This document shows, in pieces, positions 1 to 5,878 of a DNA stretch of 7,255 bases; positions within the stretch are counted from its first letter, which is position 1; each line of letters opens with the position of its first letter. Origin of the DNA: Gammaproteobacteria bacterium (lineage in GTDB: Bacteria; Pseudomonadota; Gammaproteobacteria; GCA-001735895). Below the pieces are notes generated by a model. It did no database searches. It was not told the origin of the DNA and was given only the letters and a program-made list of their open reading frames with translations. The stretch lies in contig JAOTUD010000124.1 of NCBI GenBank assembly GCA_029864065.1, forward strand, positions 1 to 7,255, given 5' to 3'. Both the position numbers and the translations under genes were made by a program.

Positions 1-131
1 GTACTCCTCTCCTAAGTACTAAGCACGCGCAAGATTATGCTTCTGATTTCGAAAGTCCACGGTTGCAGGCGCAATTGAGAATCAGTTCACCAAACGCGTG
101 ATAAATATTGTACCTAATTGGGGACAGACCA

Positions 132-257
132 CAATGGCACTTACTTAAGCCTGTCATCCCCGCGAAAGCCGAGATCTTGTAACGACTGATAGGTCGGACC
201 GCCGCTTTCGCGGGAATGACTCAAAGTTGGTTTTCGTGCCATAAGTAAGAGCCATTG
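132..257. repeat. Nested inverted repeat, MITE/REP-like
   Basis: Two pairs of complementary arms are nested. The outer arms, 132-147 (CAATGGCACTTACTTA) and 242-257, match at 15 of 16 positions. The inner arms, 153-169 (GTCATCCCCGCGAAAGC) and 204-220, match at 16 of 17, with the mismatch being a G-T type pair. The inner arms resemble the GTCATTCCCGCGAAAGC intergenic repeats common in gammaproteobacteria. No ORF lies inside, so this is a non-autonomous element or a large extragenic palindrome. If transcribed it would fold into a long interrupted hairpin. Confidence 0.8.
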
Positions 258-371
258 TTGGCAGTTAACTTCTGCTTCAGTCTTGTGGTCGCTTTAATTT
301 AGTTAACCGTTATCTTAATTCGCACCGCTATCCCTGGGCCTCGCGCGGGCGCCTGACGAAAACCTGAACAA

Positions 372-450
372 TTCCGGGGACAGTATACCTATTGATTCGC
401 ATCCCAATTTTACACATATTTAAATAGGTATACTGCTCCCTATTCCCCTA
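372..450. repeat. Dispersed palindromic element, copy A
   Basis: Left arm 376-393 (GGGGACAGTATACCTATT) pairs with right arm 423-440: the 13 bp nearest the loop are perfect and the outer five are imperfect. The spacer 394-422 (GATTCGCATCCC..., ACACATATT) resembles the spacer of the copy at 5757-5835. A degenerate second right arm (AATAGATACGTCCCCGG, 470-486) follows and pairs with CCGGGGAC at 374-381, so the element may end near 486, just upstream of the ribosome binding site of the next gene. The arms contain TATACT, which resembles a -10 hexamer on both strands; no matching -35 was found. Related copies are at 1616, 2575 and 5745. Confidence 0.85.
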
Positions 451-496
451 AATTCCCGTCAGCGACTAGAATAGATACGTCCCCGGTTATTATTCC

Positions 497-508
497 AGGA
501 TAGATTTG
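497..508 (+). promoter_or_regulatory. RBS (AGGA) setting a TTG start
   Basis: AGGA at 497-500 lies five bases before TTG at 506-508. No in-frame ATG occurs between here and the membrane segment, and the basic N-terminus read from the TTG gives a normal anchor topology, so TTG is the preferred start. Confidence 0.55.
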
Positions 509-1609
509 AAGGACTATAGGCGTCATCCACTCCTGACTCGACATCATGCGACTGAATATACGGAGCGGCGGACCAGGCGAAAATATCTCGTCGTCATCCC
601 CGCGGTCCTGCTGGTCGCGGTTGGCGGGCTGCAACTGGCCTGGTTTCTCTCCGACTTCGAGCAAGCCCCTCAGCAATTAGCGACTTCTCCGCCAGCTCAA
701 CCGGAGGCAGGGCCGCCGCGCGCGGTCACCATTGACGAGCTGCTGGATCAGGCCCTTCGTAGCGAACGCAACGGCGATCGCCAGATGGCTCACCTGACGT
801 TTCAGGAACTGTTGCGGCAAGTCGTGGCTGACGGGATTCATTGCAAACGGCCCGCGGCGGTGTTTCCTCGCGCCGCGTCTTTCTACCGCAAGAGAGACGT
901 GCTTCCCCCGGCCGAGGTCGAAAACCTCTATCGACAGGCGCTGGCGGCGATTACACAGGTCCATGATGAAAACTACTACGACCTGGAAAATATCCACCGG
1001 GGCCTCGAGGGTTTCTACCGGTCGCAAAATCGCTACGACGAGGCGGTCGTTCAGACCAGGTTGCTGCTTGATTTCTACCGCCGCTATTACCCGGACGAAG
1101 GCACTCGGTATGGGTTCGTGACACCGACTACCGTCCGCCTCGGCCAGAACCTGATGCTGGCGGGACGAATTACCGAGGCGCGGGAAGCCTACCTGGCAGC
1201 GATCGCGCTAAAGCGCTCGAGAGGACAGCCCACCTCGGCGATTGAAGCGATGGTCGCGGCGACTTACCAGCCCGCCGCCCCGGCGTCGAGCATGACCAAC
1301 AACCGGGTCTTCCCGAAAGATCCAGGCCTGACCAATCAAGCGGGGAGCAATCCCGCTGCGTCTTCAGGCCCGTCCGGCAATCTCAAGGCGAAGCTCGAGG
1401 CATTGCAGTTGGATGGCGTGACGGTCGAGCAGATAAACGAAGACGATAGCCGCTTTACGATTGTCGGATTCGCTAAAGATAACGTGCGCATCGCAGCCTG
1501 CATGAGGCTGCTGGATAAAGAAGTTGGCAAACCAGCGCTGAACCTCGTACAAAAAGGCCATCGCCAGGAAAAATCCGTCAGCGAATTTTCCATCGCGATG
1601 AAGAAGTAA
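506..1609 (+). CDS. Membrane-anchored TPR-like protein with PilN-like C-terminal domain
   Basis: A 367-residue protein of unknown function. The Arg-rich N-terminus (residues 1-26) is followed by one transmembrane helix (about 27-48, YLVVIPAVLLVAVGGLQLAW), giving a likely type II topology with the body in the periplasm. A Pro/Ala/Gln-rich linker (52-72) leads to paired helices that read as degenerate TPRs (about 75-110, 137-194 and 207-240; for example GRITEAREAYLAAIALK). A second low-complexity linker (255-292) precedes residues 294-366, where GFAKDNVRIAACMRLLDKEV and the ending VSEFSIAMKK resemble the C-terminal part of PilN, the pilus-assembly inner-membrane protein. The PilN link is my reading of the pattern, not a database match. 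The gene starts at TTG. It is followed after 87 bp, filled by a repeat, by a secretin-like gene on the same strand, suggesting a joint envelope role. Other type IV pilus or type II secretion genes are absent here. Confidence 0.75.
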   Translation: MKDYRRHPLLTRHHATEYTERRTRRKYLVVIPAVLLVAVGGLQLAWFLSDFEQAPQQLATSPPAQPEAGPPRAVTIDELLDQALRSERNGDRQMAHLTFQELLRQVVADGIHCKRPAAVFPRAASFYRKRDVLPPAEVENLYRQALAAITQVHDENYYDLENIHRGLEGFYRSQNRYDEAVVQTRLLLDFYRRYYPDEGTRYGFVTPTTVRLGQNLMLAGRITEAREAYLAAIALKRSRGQPTSAIEAMVAATYQPAAPASSMTNNRVFPKDPGLTNQAGSNPAASSGPSGNLKAKLEALQLDGVTVEQINEDDSRFTIVGFAKDNVRIAACMRLLDKEVGKPALNLVQKGHRQEKSVSEFSIAMKK

Positions 1610-1615
1610 ATTTCA

Positions 1616-1680
1616 GAGGGAGTATACTTATTTTTAGCACCCCATTTTTATGCACGTTTAAATCGGTATGTTGTCCCCCT
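1616..1680. repeat. Dispersed palindromic element, copy B
   Basis: A degenerate copy lies between the stop at 1607-1609 and the next start at 1697. The left arm GAGGG-AGTATACTTATTT (from 1616) and the right arm AAATCGGTATGTTGTCCCC (1660-1678) pair imperfectly. The spacer has the same order of motifs (GCACCCCATTTTTATGCACGT) as the other copies. It covers most of the 87-bp intergenic gap and could form a hairpin that separates or attenuates transcription of the second gene. Confidence 0.75.
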
Positions 1681-1696
1681 GTTTCCTGAATATCCG

Positions 1697-2551
1697 ATGA
1701 AACTACTTTTCAAACTGCTGGTTCTGATGTTGATGGTATTCGCCGCTCAGGCAGATTCGATAGCAATCATACAATTGCAGAACCGTCCAGCCGTGGAAGT
1801 CATACACGTTGTCAAGCCGATGCTGGGAGCCAATGATGCAATATCGGGGCAGGGATTTAAAATTTTCCTGCGTTCGTCACCGGAAACACTGGCGCAGGTA
1901 AAGGACATGATCAAGGCTCTGGATATCGCTTCGAAGACACTGCAGATATCCGTTTTCCAGGGCAGCACCCGCGGTATTAGCGAACTTGGTATCAGCGGTA
2001 ACATTGAAGTGGAAGGCGGCGATGCGAATATCAGTATTGGAACCAGGAGAAGCGATAATGGTAATGCCGGGAGTAGCATCACTTTCAGCACCAATAACGG
2101 CAGCGGCAGTATCGACGGCACTAGCACCCGCATTCGCCTGAACGACGACCCGATACACCAGATTCGTGTTGCCGAAGGCACCGAAGCCTACATAGAAACC
2201 GGCAAACAAATTCCCATTTTTTCCGGCACTAATTCAATCTTGCCCGAAGGGATAGTGGGCAGTATCGAGTACAAGGACGTGGTTACCGGCTTCTATGTAC
2301 TGCCGCGAATCCACGGCGACAGTGTCACGCTGCAGATCAGCCCGTTCAAGAATTCACATAATAATGCAGGTGGCGGCAGCATCGAAACCCAGTATGCCAG
2401 CACCACCATAACCGGGCGGATCGGTGAGTGGTTGCTGGTCGGCGGCGTTACTGAGCAACTCAAGCGCAAGCAAAGCGGCATCGGCAGCCACATATCAACT
2501 CAAAGCAGAAACAATGAAAGCATCTGGATCAAGGCGGATTTGATTCAATAG
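1697..2551 (+). CDS. Short exported secretin-like protein (N-domain plus partial secretin domain)
   Basis: A 284-residue protein with a Sec signal peptide (residues 1-19, likely cut at AQA|D). Residues 21-78 (starting SIAIIQLQNRPAVEVIHVVK and ending VKDMIKALDI) match the pattern of a secretin N1/NolW-type beta-alpha domain. Residues 101-146 are Gly/Ser/Asn-rich low complexity. Residues 150-284 recall the start of the secretin homology domain (VAEGTEAYIETGKQIPI; VVTGFYVLPRI...SVTLQISP; ITGRIGEWLLVGG). Full GspD/PilQ secretins are usually 550-750 residues with several N domains; this protein has one N domain and a shortened secretin region, so forming an outer-membrane pore is doubtful. ATG is used although the upstream sequence (CCTGAATATCCG) has no clear Shine-Dalgarno. 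Following a PilN-like gene supports a link to secretion or pilus-type envelope assemblies. The exact function is unknown. Confidence 0.8.
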   Translation: MKLLFKLLVLMLMVFAAQADSIAIIQLQNRPAVEVIHVVKPMLGANDAISGQGFKIFLRSSPETLAQVKDMIKALDIASKTLQISVFQGSTRGISELGISGNIEVEGGDANISIGTRRSDNGNAGSSITFSTNNGSGSIDGTSTRIRLNDDPIHQIRVAEGTEAYIETGKQIPIFSGTNSILPEGIVGSIEYKDVVTGFYVLPRIHGDSVTLQISPFKNSHNNAGGGSIETQYASTTITGRIGEWLLVGGVTEQLKRKQSGIGSHISTQSRNNESIWIKADLIQ

Positions 2552-2574
2552 CCGACGATCAATCCAGACAACCT

Positions 2575-2620
2575 GAAGGAGTAATCCGGGGGCAGTATAC
2601 CTAGTTTTGCGTCCCGGTAA
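2575..2620. repeat. Dispersed palindromic element, half copy C
   Basis: Only the left half is present: GGGGGCAGTATACC (2588-2601) and the start of the spacer, including GCGTCCC. The right arm is missing and the sequence runs into a hydrolase gene fragment at 2622. AAGGAG before it (2575-2580) parallels AGGAGGGAATC before copy D, so the conserved unit may reach about 13-15 bp left of the GGGG. It lies 24 bp past the stop of the secretin-like gene. Confidence 0.75.
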
Positions 2621-2623
2621 GTT

Positions 2624-2759
2624 TTATTGCAGATAGTTGATCAACCTGTTTTTAATAAACTCGAATAGCCTGCGCCGACTGTCCCTGCTTGTTTCAATAC
2701 TCTCCCCGCCGCCAGAGACGATCGCAACGACAGTTTTCAGCGCCGGAATTATCAATATG
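2624..2759 (-). pseudogene. Truncated 3' fragment of a serine hydrolase gene
   Basis: Read on the minus strand, this encodes only the last 45 or so residues of a serine hydrolase (ILIIPALKTVVAIVSGGGES to RLINYLQ and a TAA stop). It aligns without gaps to the C-terminus of the intact gene at 5879-6883. By eye, 2622-2759 and 5877-6014 differ at 9 of 138 positions (about 93% identity), and six of the nine changes alter the amino acid (I/M, G/S, I/N, T/K, D/A, K/E). Similarity stops abruptly at 2759. The frame stays open a little further upstream, but that residue sequence does not resemble the hydrolase. There is no active-site motif, so this is a dead duplicate. Confidence 0.88.
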
Positions 2760-2862
2760 CGGGAAATAAATCCGTCCCAATTTTTTCTCGTTTGCAGAAT
2801 AGCGACCTTATCATTGTTGCACACAGGACGGACTACTCTCCACCGATTTTAGTAGTTGCAGG

Positions 2863-2940
2863 CAGTTTCAGCCAAATATGGTCGCTTACGTAGATAGAGT
2901 ATAATATGGTCGCTTACGTAGATAGAGTATTTTGAAACTG
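2863..2940. repeat. Exact 28-bp tandem duplication inside an 8-bp inverted repeat
   Basis: Positions 2875-2902 and 2903-2930 are identical 28-mers (AATATGGTCGC...GATAGAGTAT, each with a central TACGTA palindrome). The pair is framed by CAGTTTCA (2863-2870) and its exact reverse complement TGAAACTG (2933-2940). The junction creates TATAAT at 2900-2905, a perfect -10 hexamer, but the expected -35 position is weak. A ribosome binding site and small ORF begin 21 bp downstream, so a regulatory role is possible. A recent slippage duplication is equally possible. Confidence 0.85.
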
Positions 2941-2972
2941 ATATCCAACGGGATTTACCCGGAGTGAATAAC

Positions 2973-3091
2973 ATGGGTAAAGAACAAAAAAAACAAGCGC
3001 GATGCAAAAAAGAAACCTGCATTGTCGCCAAAAGATGAAGAAAGCTGCCAAAAATTCGAAAACGGAAGCCAGGAACCTATTCGGACACTGA
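2973..3091 (+). pseudogene. Small lysine-rich ORF, apparently frameshifted
   Basis: GGAG (2961-2964) stands eight bases before ATG 2973. The direct reading gives only 21 residues (MGKEQKKQARCKKETCIVAKR) and stops at 3036-3038. If one A is removed from the run of eight at 2986-2993, the frame continues as MGKEQKNKRDAKKKPALSPK. After a second frame change near 3033, KKAAKNSKTEARN follows, to TGA at 3089-3091. The combined product would be a basic Lys/Ala-rich peptide of about 39 residues, a composition seen in small conserved proteins of proteobacteria; this family link is from memory and uncertain. Alternatives are a programmed -1 shift at AAA-AAA-C, which leaves an open frame to 3091, a sequencing error in the homopolymer, or no gene at all. 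Confidence 0.4.
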
Positions 3092-3237
3092 CCGTGTAGA
3101 TTATTAGTTTTTCGAATATCAAAAAGAATTTGAAAGTGCCTGTAAAAGGGCCTTTATCAACCCGCATCCCCTGGAAAATAGATGCCCCCCTTTTTCCCTT
3201 TTTCTCTGCTTCTTAACTCTGTTTCGGCCATTTAATA

Positions 3238-3329
3238 TCATTCCGGCGAAAGCCGGAATCCAGAGTCGAAGTCAGAACCAAAAATTTTTGAACAATCCAC
3301 TGAATCCCGCGGTCGAGCCGCGGGATGAC
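3238..3329. repeat. Double-hairpin extragenic repeat
   Basis: Two perfect hairpins lie in one unit. ATTCCGGC-GAAA-GCCGGAAT (3240-3259) has an 8-bp stem with a GNRA-type loop. ATCCCGCGG-TCGAG-CCGCGGGAT (3304-3326) has a 9-bp stem. The outer TCATTCC and GGGATGAC edges are also roughly complementary, so the whole resembles the paired REP-type repeats (TCATTCCGGCGAAAGCCGGAATCCAG...) scattered between genes in many proteobacteria. There is no U-run after the second stem, so it is not a typical intrinsic terminator. Confidence 0.8.
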
Positions 3330-3370
3330 ATGCTGCGGTGTGTTCCTGGTTGCTGATGCAGATCGGTCAG

Positions 3371-3489
3371 GGAGTCAAGCCTTACATTTCACAGTTGAAG
3401 TGCAACCAAAACTTTGGCACCAACACTGCGACAGTTAACAAAACAGTAAGGTATTGCGAACAGAAGCGGCAAATGTAGGGCCTGACCCC
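3371..3489. repeat. 119-bp inverted-repeat element with GGGGTCAG-type terminus
   Basis: The left arm 3371-3389 (GGAGTCAAGCCTTACATTT) and the right arm 3471-3489 (AAATGTAGGGCCTGACCCC) are complementary at 16 of 19 positions. The interior of about 80 bp has no ORF. Read on the minus strand the right end starts GGGGTCAGGCCC, close to the GGGGACAG ends of the other palindromic element. It is most likely a non-autonomous, MITE-like repeat. Confidence 0.65.
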
Positions 3490-3613
3490 GTATTCCACTT
3501 GAAAATGCCAATAGCGATTCGCGATATCGATAGCAGGTGATGCAGGTCAACTAACAGCCGGGCAACTATTTGTAAGCTTAGTAATTGAAGGAATTAGGCT
3601 GCAAATAATTGCT

Positions 3614-4972
3614 ATGCGGATTTTACCGCCATTATTCCGCCTGGTCCTGGTACTGGCCGCGCTGTTAATGACCGTGCCGACCGTCGCCGACGAGGACGGC
3701 AAGGCATACCTGATAGAGGTCGCGGGTACGATCGGGCCTGTCACCCAGGAACTCGTCACACGGGGCATCGCCGAGGCCGAAGAGGACCGCGCTGCCATCG
3801 TTATTCTGCAAATGGATACGCCCGGCGGCCTGGATCATTCCATGCGGGAAATCATCAAGACCATCCTGGACGCCCAGGTCCCGGTTGTAACCTGGGTCTC
3901 GCCGCAGGGATCGCGCGCCGCCAGCGCGGGCACCTATATCCTATACGCCAGCCACGTCGCGGCGATGGCCCCGGCAACCAACCTGGGAGCCGCGACACCC
4001 GTGCAGATCGGTGGACTACCCAAACTGCCTTCCCAGCCGTCGCCGCCGGAGGAAGAAAAGCCGGGCGGCGACGGCAAAACCGACATGGAACGCAAGATCC
4101 TCAACGATGCCATTGCCTACATCAAGGGCCTGGCGCAACTCAGGGGCCGCAACGAACAATGGGCCGAGCAGGCAGTGCGCGAAGCCGCCAGCCTGAGCGC
4201 GGCGGAAGCGCTAGAGATGAACGTTGTCGACCTGGTTGCGGCCGATCTAAGCGATTTGCTGAGACAGCTCGACGGGCGCGAAATCAACGTCAAGGGACGC
4301 ATCGTGGTACTCGACACCGATGCCATGATCGTCGAACGCATCACCCCGGACTGGCGCTCCGAGTTGCTCGCCATCATCACCAATCCCAATATCGCCTACG
4401 TTCTGATGCTGATCGGTATTTACGGGCTCATTCTCGAGTTTTCCAACCCGGGGTCGATTTTGCCGGGCGTGACCGGCGCCATCTGCCTGTTGCTCGCACT
4501 CTACGCCTTCCAGGTGCTGCCGGTCAACTATGCCGCACTCGCGCTGCTCGCCATCGGTTTGGTGTTCATGATCTCGGAAATATTCGTCACCAGCGGCGGC
4601 ATCCTCGGCATTGGCGGCGTAATCGCCTTTACCGTCGGCTCGATCATGCTGTTCGACGACGATTACCTGGCCGTGTCGACCCCGATGATCGGCGGCACCG
4701 CGCTGGTCGGCGCAGGATTCATGTTGTGGATACTGAGGCGGTTCGCCACGCTCAGGCGCACCCAGGTGGTCAGCGGCGAGGAATACATGATCGGCCATAT
4801 CGGCATCGTGCGCGAGGCGTTCGACGCGCGCGGGCGGATCGACCTGGATGGCGAAAACTGGATCGCGGAAACCCCGGTTCCGCTGAACGCGGGGCAAAAG
4901 GTGCGCGTCACCGCAATCGATAAACTGGTACTGAAAGTCGAACCGGTCGAGGAATCGCCCGAGGAGGAATAA
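3614..4972 (+). CDS. nfeD: NfeD-family membrane serine protease (long form)
   Basis: A 452-residue long-form NfeD. A signal peptide (1-25, ...TVPTVADE) precedes a ClpP-like protease domain (about 29-210). The conserved MDTPGGLDHSMREI motif is at 67-80, the likely nucleophile is Ser104 in SRAASAGTYI, and the likely general base is Lys161 in MERKILND; this is the Ser-Lys dyad described for Pyrococcus PH1510. Between them lies a Pro/Glu/Gly-rich insert (about 131-157). Five membrane helices follow (about 253-276, 283-301, 305-325, 327-346, 355-375), then a C-terminal OB-fold NfeD domain (about 388-445, with GxxGxxxxxF and LDGENWIAE). In characterised relatives the protease cleaves the C-terminal region of its partner stomatin. 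Here the slipin gene starts two bases after the stop, so they form an operon. The start is chosen for the signal peptide; the nearest SD-like GAAGGA (3588-3593) is about 20 bases away, so initiation may be weak. Confidence 0.95.
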   Translation: MRILPPLFRLVLVLAALLMTVPTVADEDGKAYLIEVAGTIGPVTQELVTRGIAEAEEDRAAIVILQMDTPGGLDHSMREIIKTILDAQVPVVTWVSPQGSRAASAGTYILYASHVAAMAPATNLGAATPVQIGGLPKLPSQPSPPEEEKPGGDGKTDMERKILNDAIAYIKGLAQLRGRNEQWAEQAVREAASLSAAEALEMNVVDLVAADLSDLLRQLDGREINVKGRIVVLDTDAMIVERITPDWRSELLAIITNPNIAYVLMLIGIYGLILEFSNPGSILPGVTGAICLLLALYAFQVLPVNYAALALLAIGLVFMISEIFVTSGGILGIGGVIAFTVGSIMLFDDDYLAVSTPMIGGTALVGAGFMLWILRRFATLRRTQVVSGEEYMIGHIGIVREAFDARGRIDLDGENWIAETPVPLNAGQKVRVTAIDKLVLKVEPVEESPEEE

Positions 4973-4977
4973 ACATG
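4961..4977 (+). promoter_or_regulatory. Strong RBS inside the nfeD 3' end for the slipin gene
   Basis: GAGGAGG (4961-4967) lies in the last Glu codons of the NfeD gene, seven bases before ATG 4975. It fixes the slipin start and implies translational coupling, since the NfeD stop (4970-4972) falls between RBS and start. Confidence 0.85.
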
Positions 4978-5736
4978 TATTTTCTGGAATACCTGACGCC
5001 TGCGATCGTACTCGCGATAATTATCGGTTCCGCCATTCGCATCCTCCGGGAATACGAGCGTGGTGTGATTTTTTTCCTCGGCCGCTTTCAGAAGGTCAAG
5101 GGCCCGGGGCTGATTATCGTCGTTCCGTTCATTCAGAAAATGGTGCGGGTCGACCTGCGCGTCATCACCTACGACATCCCGACCCAGGACCTCATATCGC
5201 GCGACAACGTGACCGTGCGGGTCAGCGCGGTATTGTATTTCCGCGTGGTCGATCCGGAACGCGCGATTATCCAGGTGGAAAAATTCTTCGATGCCACCAG
5301 CCAGCTCGCCCAAACCACGCTACGCTCGGTGCTGGGCCAGCACGACCTCGATGAAATGTTGTCACAACGGGAAAAATTGAATACCCATATTCAGAATATC
5401 CTCGATGAACAGACGGCTTCCTGGGGAATCAAGGTCACCAATGTCGAGATCAAGCATATCGACCTGAACGAGAGCATGATCCGCGCCATCGCCAAACAGG
5501 CCGAAGCCGAGCGCGAGCGCCGTGCCAAGGTCATTCACGCCGAAGGCGAGCTGCAGGCTTCCCAGAAGCTGCTGGAGGCGGCGAACATCATGTCGCAAAA
5601 TCCGCAGACCCTGCAGTTGCGCTACTTGCAGACCCTGAATGATATATCCAGTGAGAATGCTACGACGATAGTATTTCCGTTACCGCTGGAAGTGCTGAGC
5701 GCACTCACATACCTGAAACCAGAAGCTGCCGACTAA
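4975..5736 (+). CDS. Slipin/stomatin-like SPFH protein, NfeD partner
   Basis: A 253-residue bacterial slipin of normal family length. An N-terminal hydrophobic segment (about 5-22) anchors it in the inner membrane. The stomatin/SPFH domain follows, with hallmark stretches REYERGVIFFLGRF (25-38), KGPGLIIVVPFI (42-53), DIPTQDLISRDNVTVRVSAV (67-86) and the TLRSVLGQHDLDEMLSQRE region (115-133). Residues about 160-205 (AKQAEAERERRAKVIHAEGE) form the charged helix typical of the coiled-coil oligomerisation region. The C-terminal hydrophobic segment TTIVFPLPLEVLSAL (230-244) is the type of site cleaved by the cognate NfeD protease in the Pyrococcus pair. Such proteins form membrane microdomain scaffolds and affect membrane-protein quality control; the cellular role in this organism is not shown by the sequence. 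It is followed by a palindromic element and a convergent gene. Confidence 0.95.
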   Translation: MYFLEYLTPAIVLAIIIGSAIRILREYERGVIFFLGRFQKVKGPGLIIVVPFIQKMVRVDLRVITYDIPTQDLISRDNVTVRVSAVLYFRVVDPERAIIQVEKFFDATSQLAQTTLRSVLGQHDLDEMLSQREKLNTHIQNILDEQTASWGIKVTNVEIKHIDLNESMIRAIAKQAEAERERRAKVIHAEGELQASQKLLEAANIMSQNPQTLQLRYLQTLNDISSENATTIVFPLPLEVLSALTYLKPEAAD

Positions 5737-5744
5737 GGCGTTTC

Positions 5745-5835
5745 CAGGAGGGAATCGGGGGACAGTATACCAATTTATTCGCACTCCAATTTAATACACA
5801 TTTGAATAGGTATACTGTCTCCTTATTCCCTAATC
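5745..5835. repeat. Dispersed palindromic element, copy D (possible bidirectional terminator)
   Basis: This is the best conserved copy. GGGGACAGTATACC (5758-5771) pairs with GGTATACTGTCTCC (5809-5822), 13 of 14 with one G-T type mismatch. The spacer TTATTCGCACTCCAATTTAATACACATTTGAA resembles that of copy A in motif order. AGGAGGGAATC before it and TTATTCCCTAATCCC after it are also partly shared with other copies. It lies between the convergent slipin and hydrolase genes, so the hairpin may end transcription from both sides, although no canonical U-tract directly follows the stem. Confidence 0.85.
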
Positions 5836-5878
5836 CCTTCGTCCCTATTAATTTGCCCCTGTTAATTTTATTAAATTT

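Larger units (their letters stand above)
1..505. other. Leading non-coding region with repeats
   Basis: No convincing coding sequence is seen on either strand before the TTG start at 506. The stretch holds a nested inverted repeat (132-257) and a palindromic element (372-450, with a possible extra arm to 486), both listed separately. Positions 1-119 and 258-371 show nothing I can name. A GGGGACAG motif at 120-127 lies just outside the nested repeat and matches the terminus of the palindromic element at 376. Confidence 0.6.
3092..3613. other. Intergenic region upstream of the NfeD gene
   Basis: No supported gene. It contains the double-hairpin repeat at 3238-3329 and the inverted repeat at 3371-3489. 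Positions 3100-3237 are AT-rich and then pyrimidine-rich (CCCCCCTTTTTCCCTTTTTC around 3185) without a clear structure. Positions 3490-3613 should hold the promoter of the downstream operon, but I could not identify a convincing -35/-10 pair. Confidence 0.5.

Noticed and set aside
1747..2181. Minus-strand open frame of 144 codons opposite the secretin-like gene
   Set aside because: Low-complexity Leu/Ser/Pro composition mirrors the Gly/Ser/Asn-rich segment of the real gene; no RBS or domain.
2637..2852. Plus-strand 71-codon open frame
   Set aside because: It is antisense to the hydrolase gene fragment and continues into unrelated sequence without homology signal.
2863..2940. CRISPR-like array
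   Set aside because: There are only two copies and they abut directly with no spacers, so this is a tandem duplication.
2955..3167. Minus-strand 70-codon Phe-rich open frame
   Set aside because: Its Phe runs come from the A-rich plus-strand lysine codons, and the plus strand has the better RBS and composition.
4159..4923. Long open frame (254 codons) overlapping the NfeD gene on the plus strand
   Set aside because: It is an Arg/His-rich shadow frame caused by the GC-rich codon use of the NfeD gene, which has clear domains in its own frame.
4247..5313. Two minus-strand open frames of 216 codons across the NfeD/slipin genes
   Set aside because: Both are antisense to well supported genes, have biased Asp/His/Gln-rich composition and show no recognisable domain or RBS.
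372..5835. Palindromic elements as CRISPR or integron attC sites
   Set aside because: They are dispersed and not regularly spaced, and the attC core sites (RYYYAAC/GTTRRRY) and an integrase are not seen.
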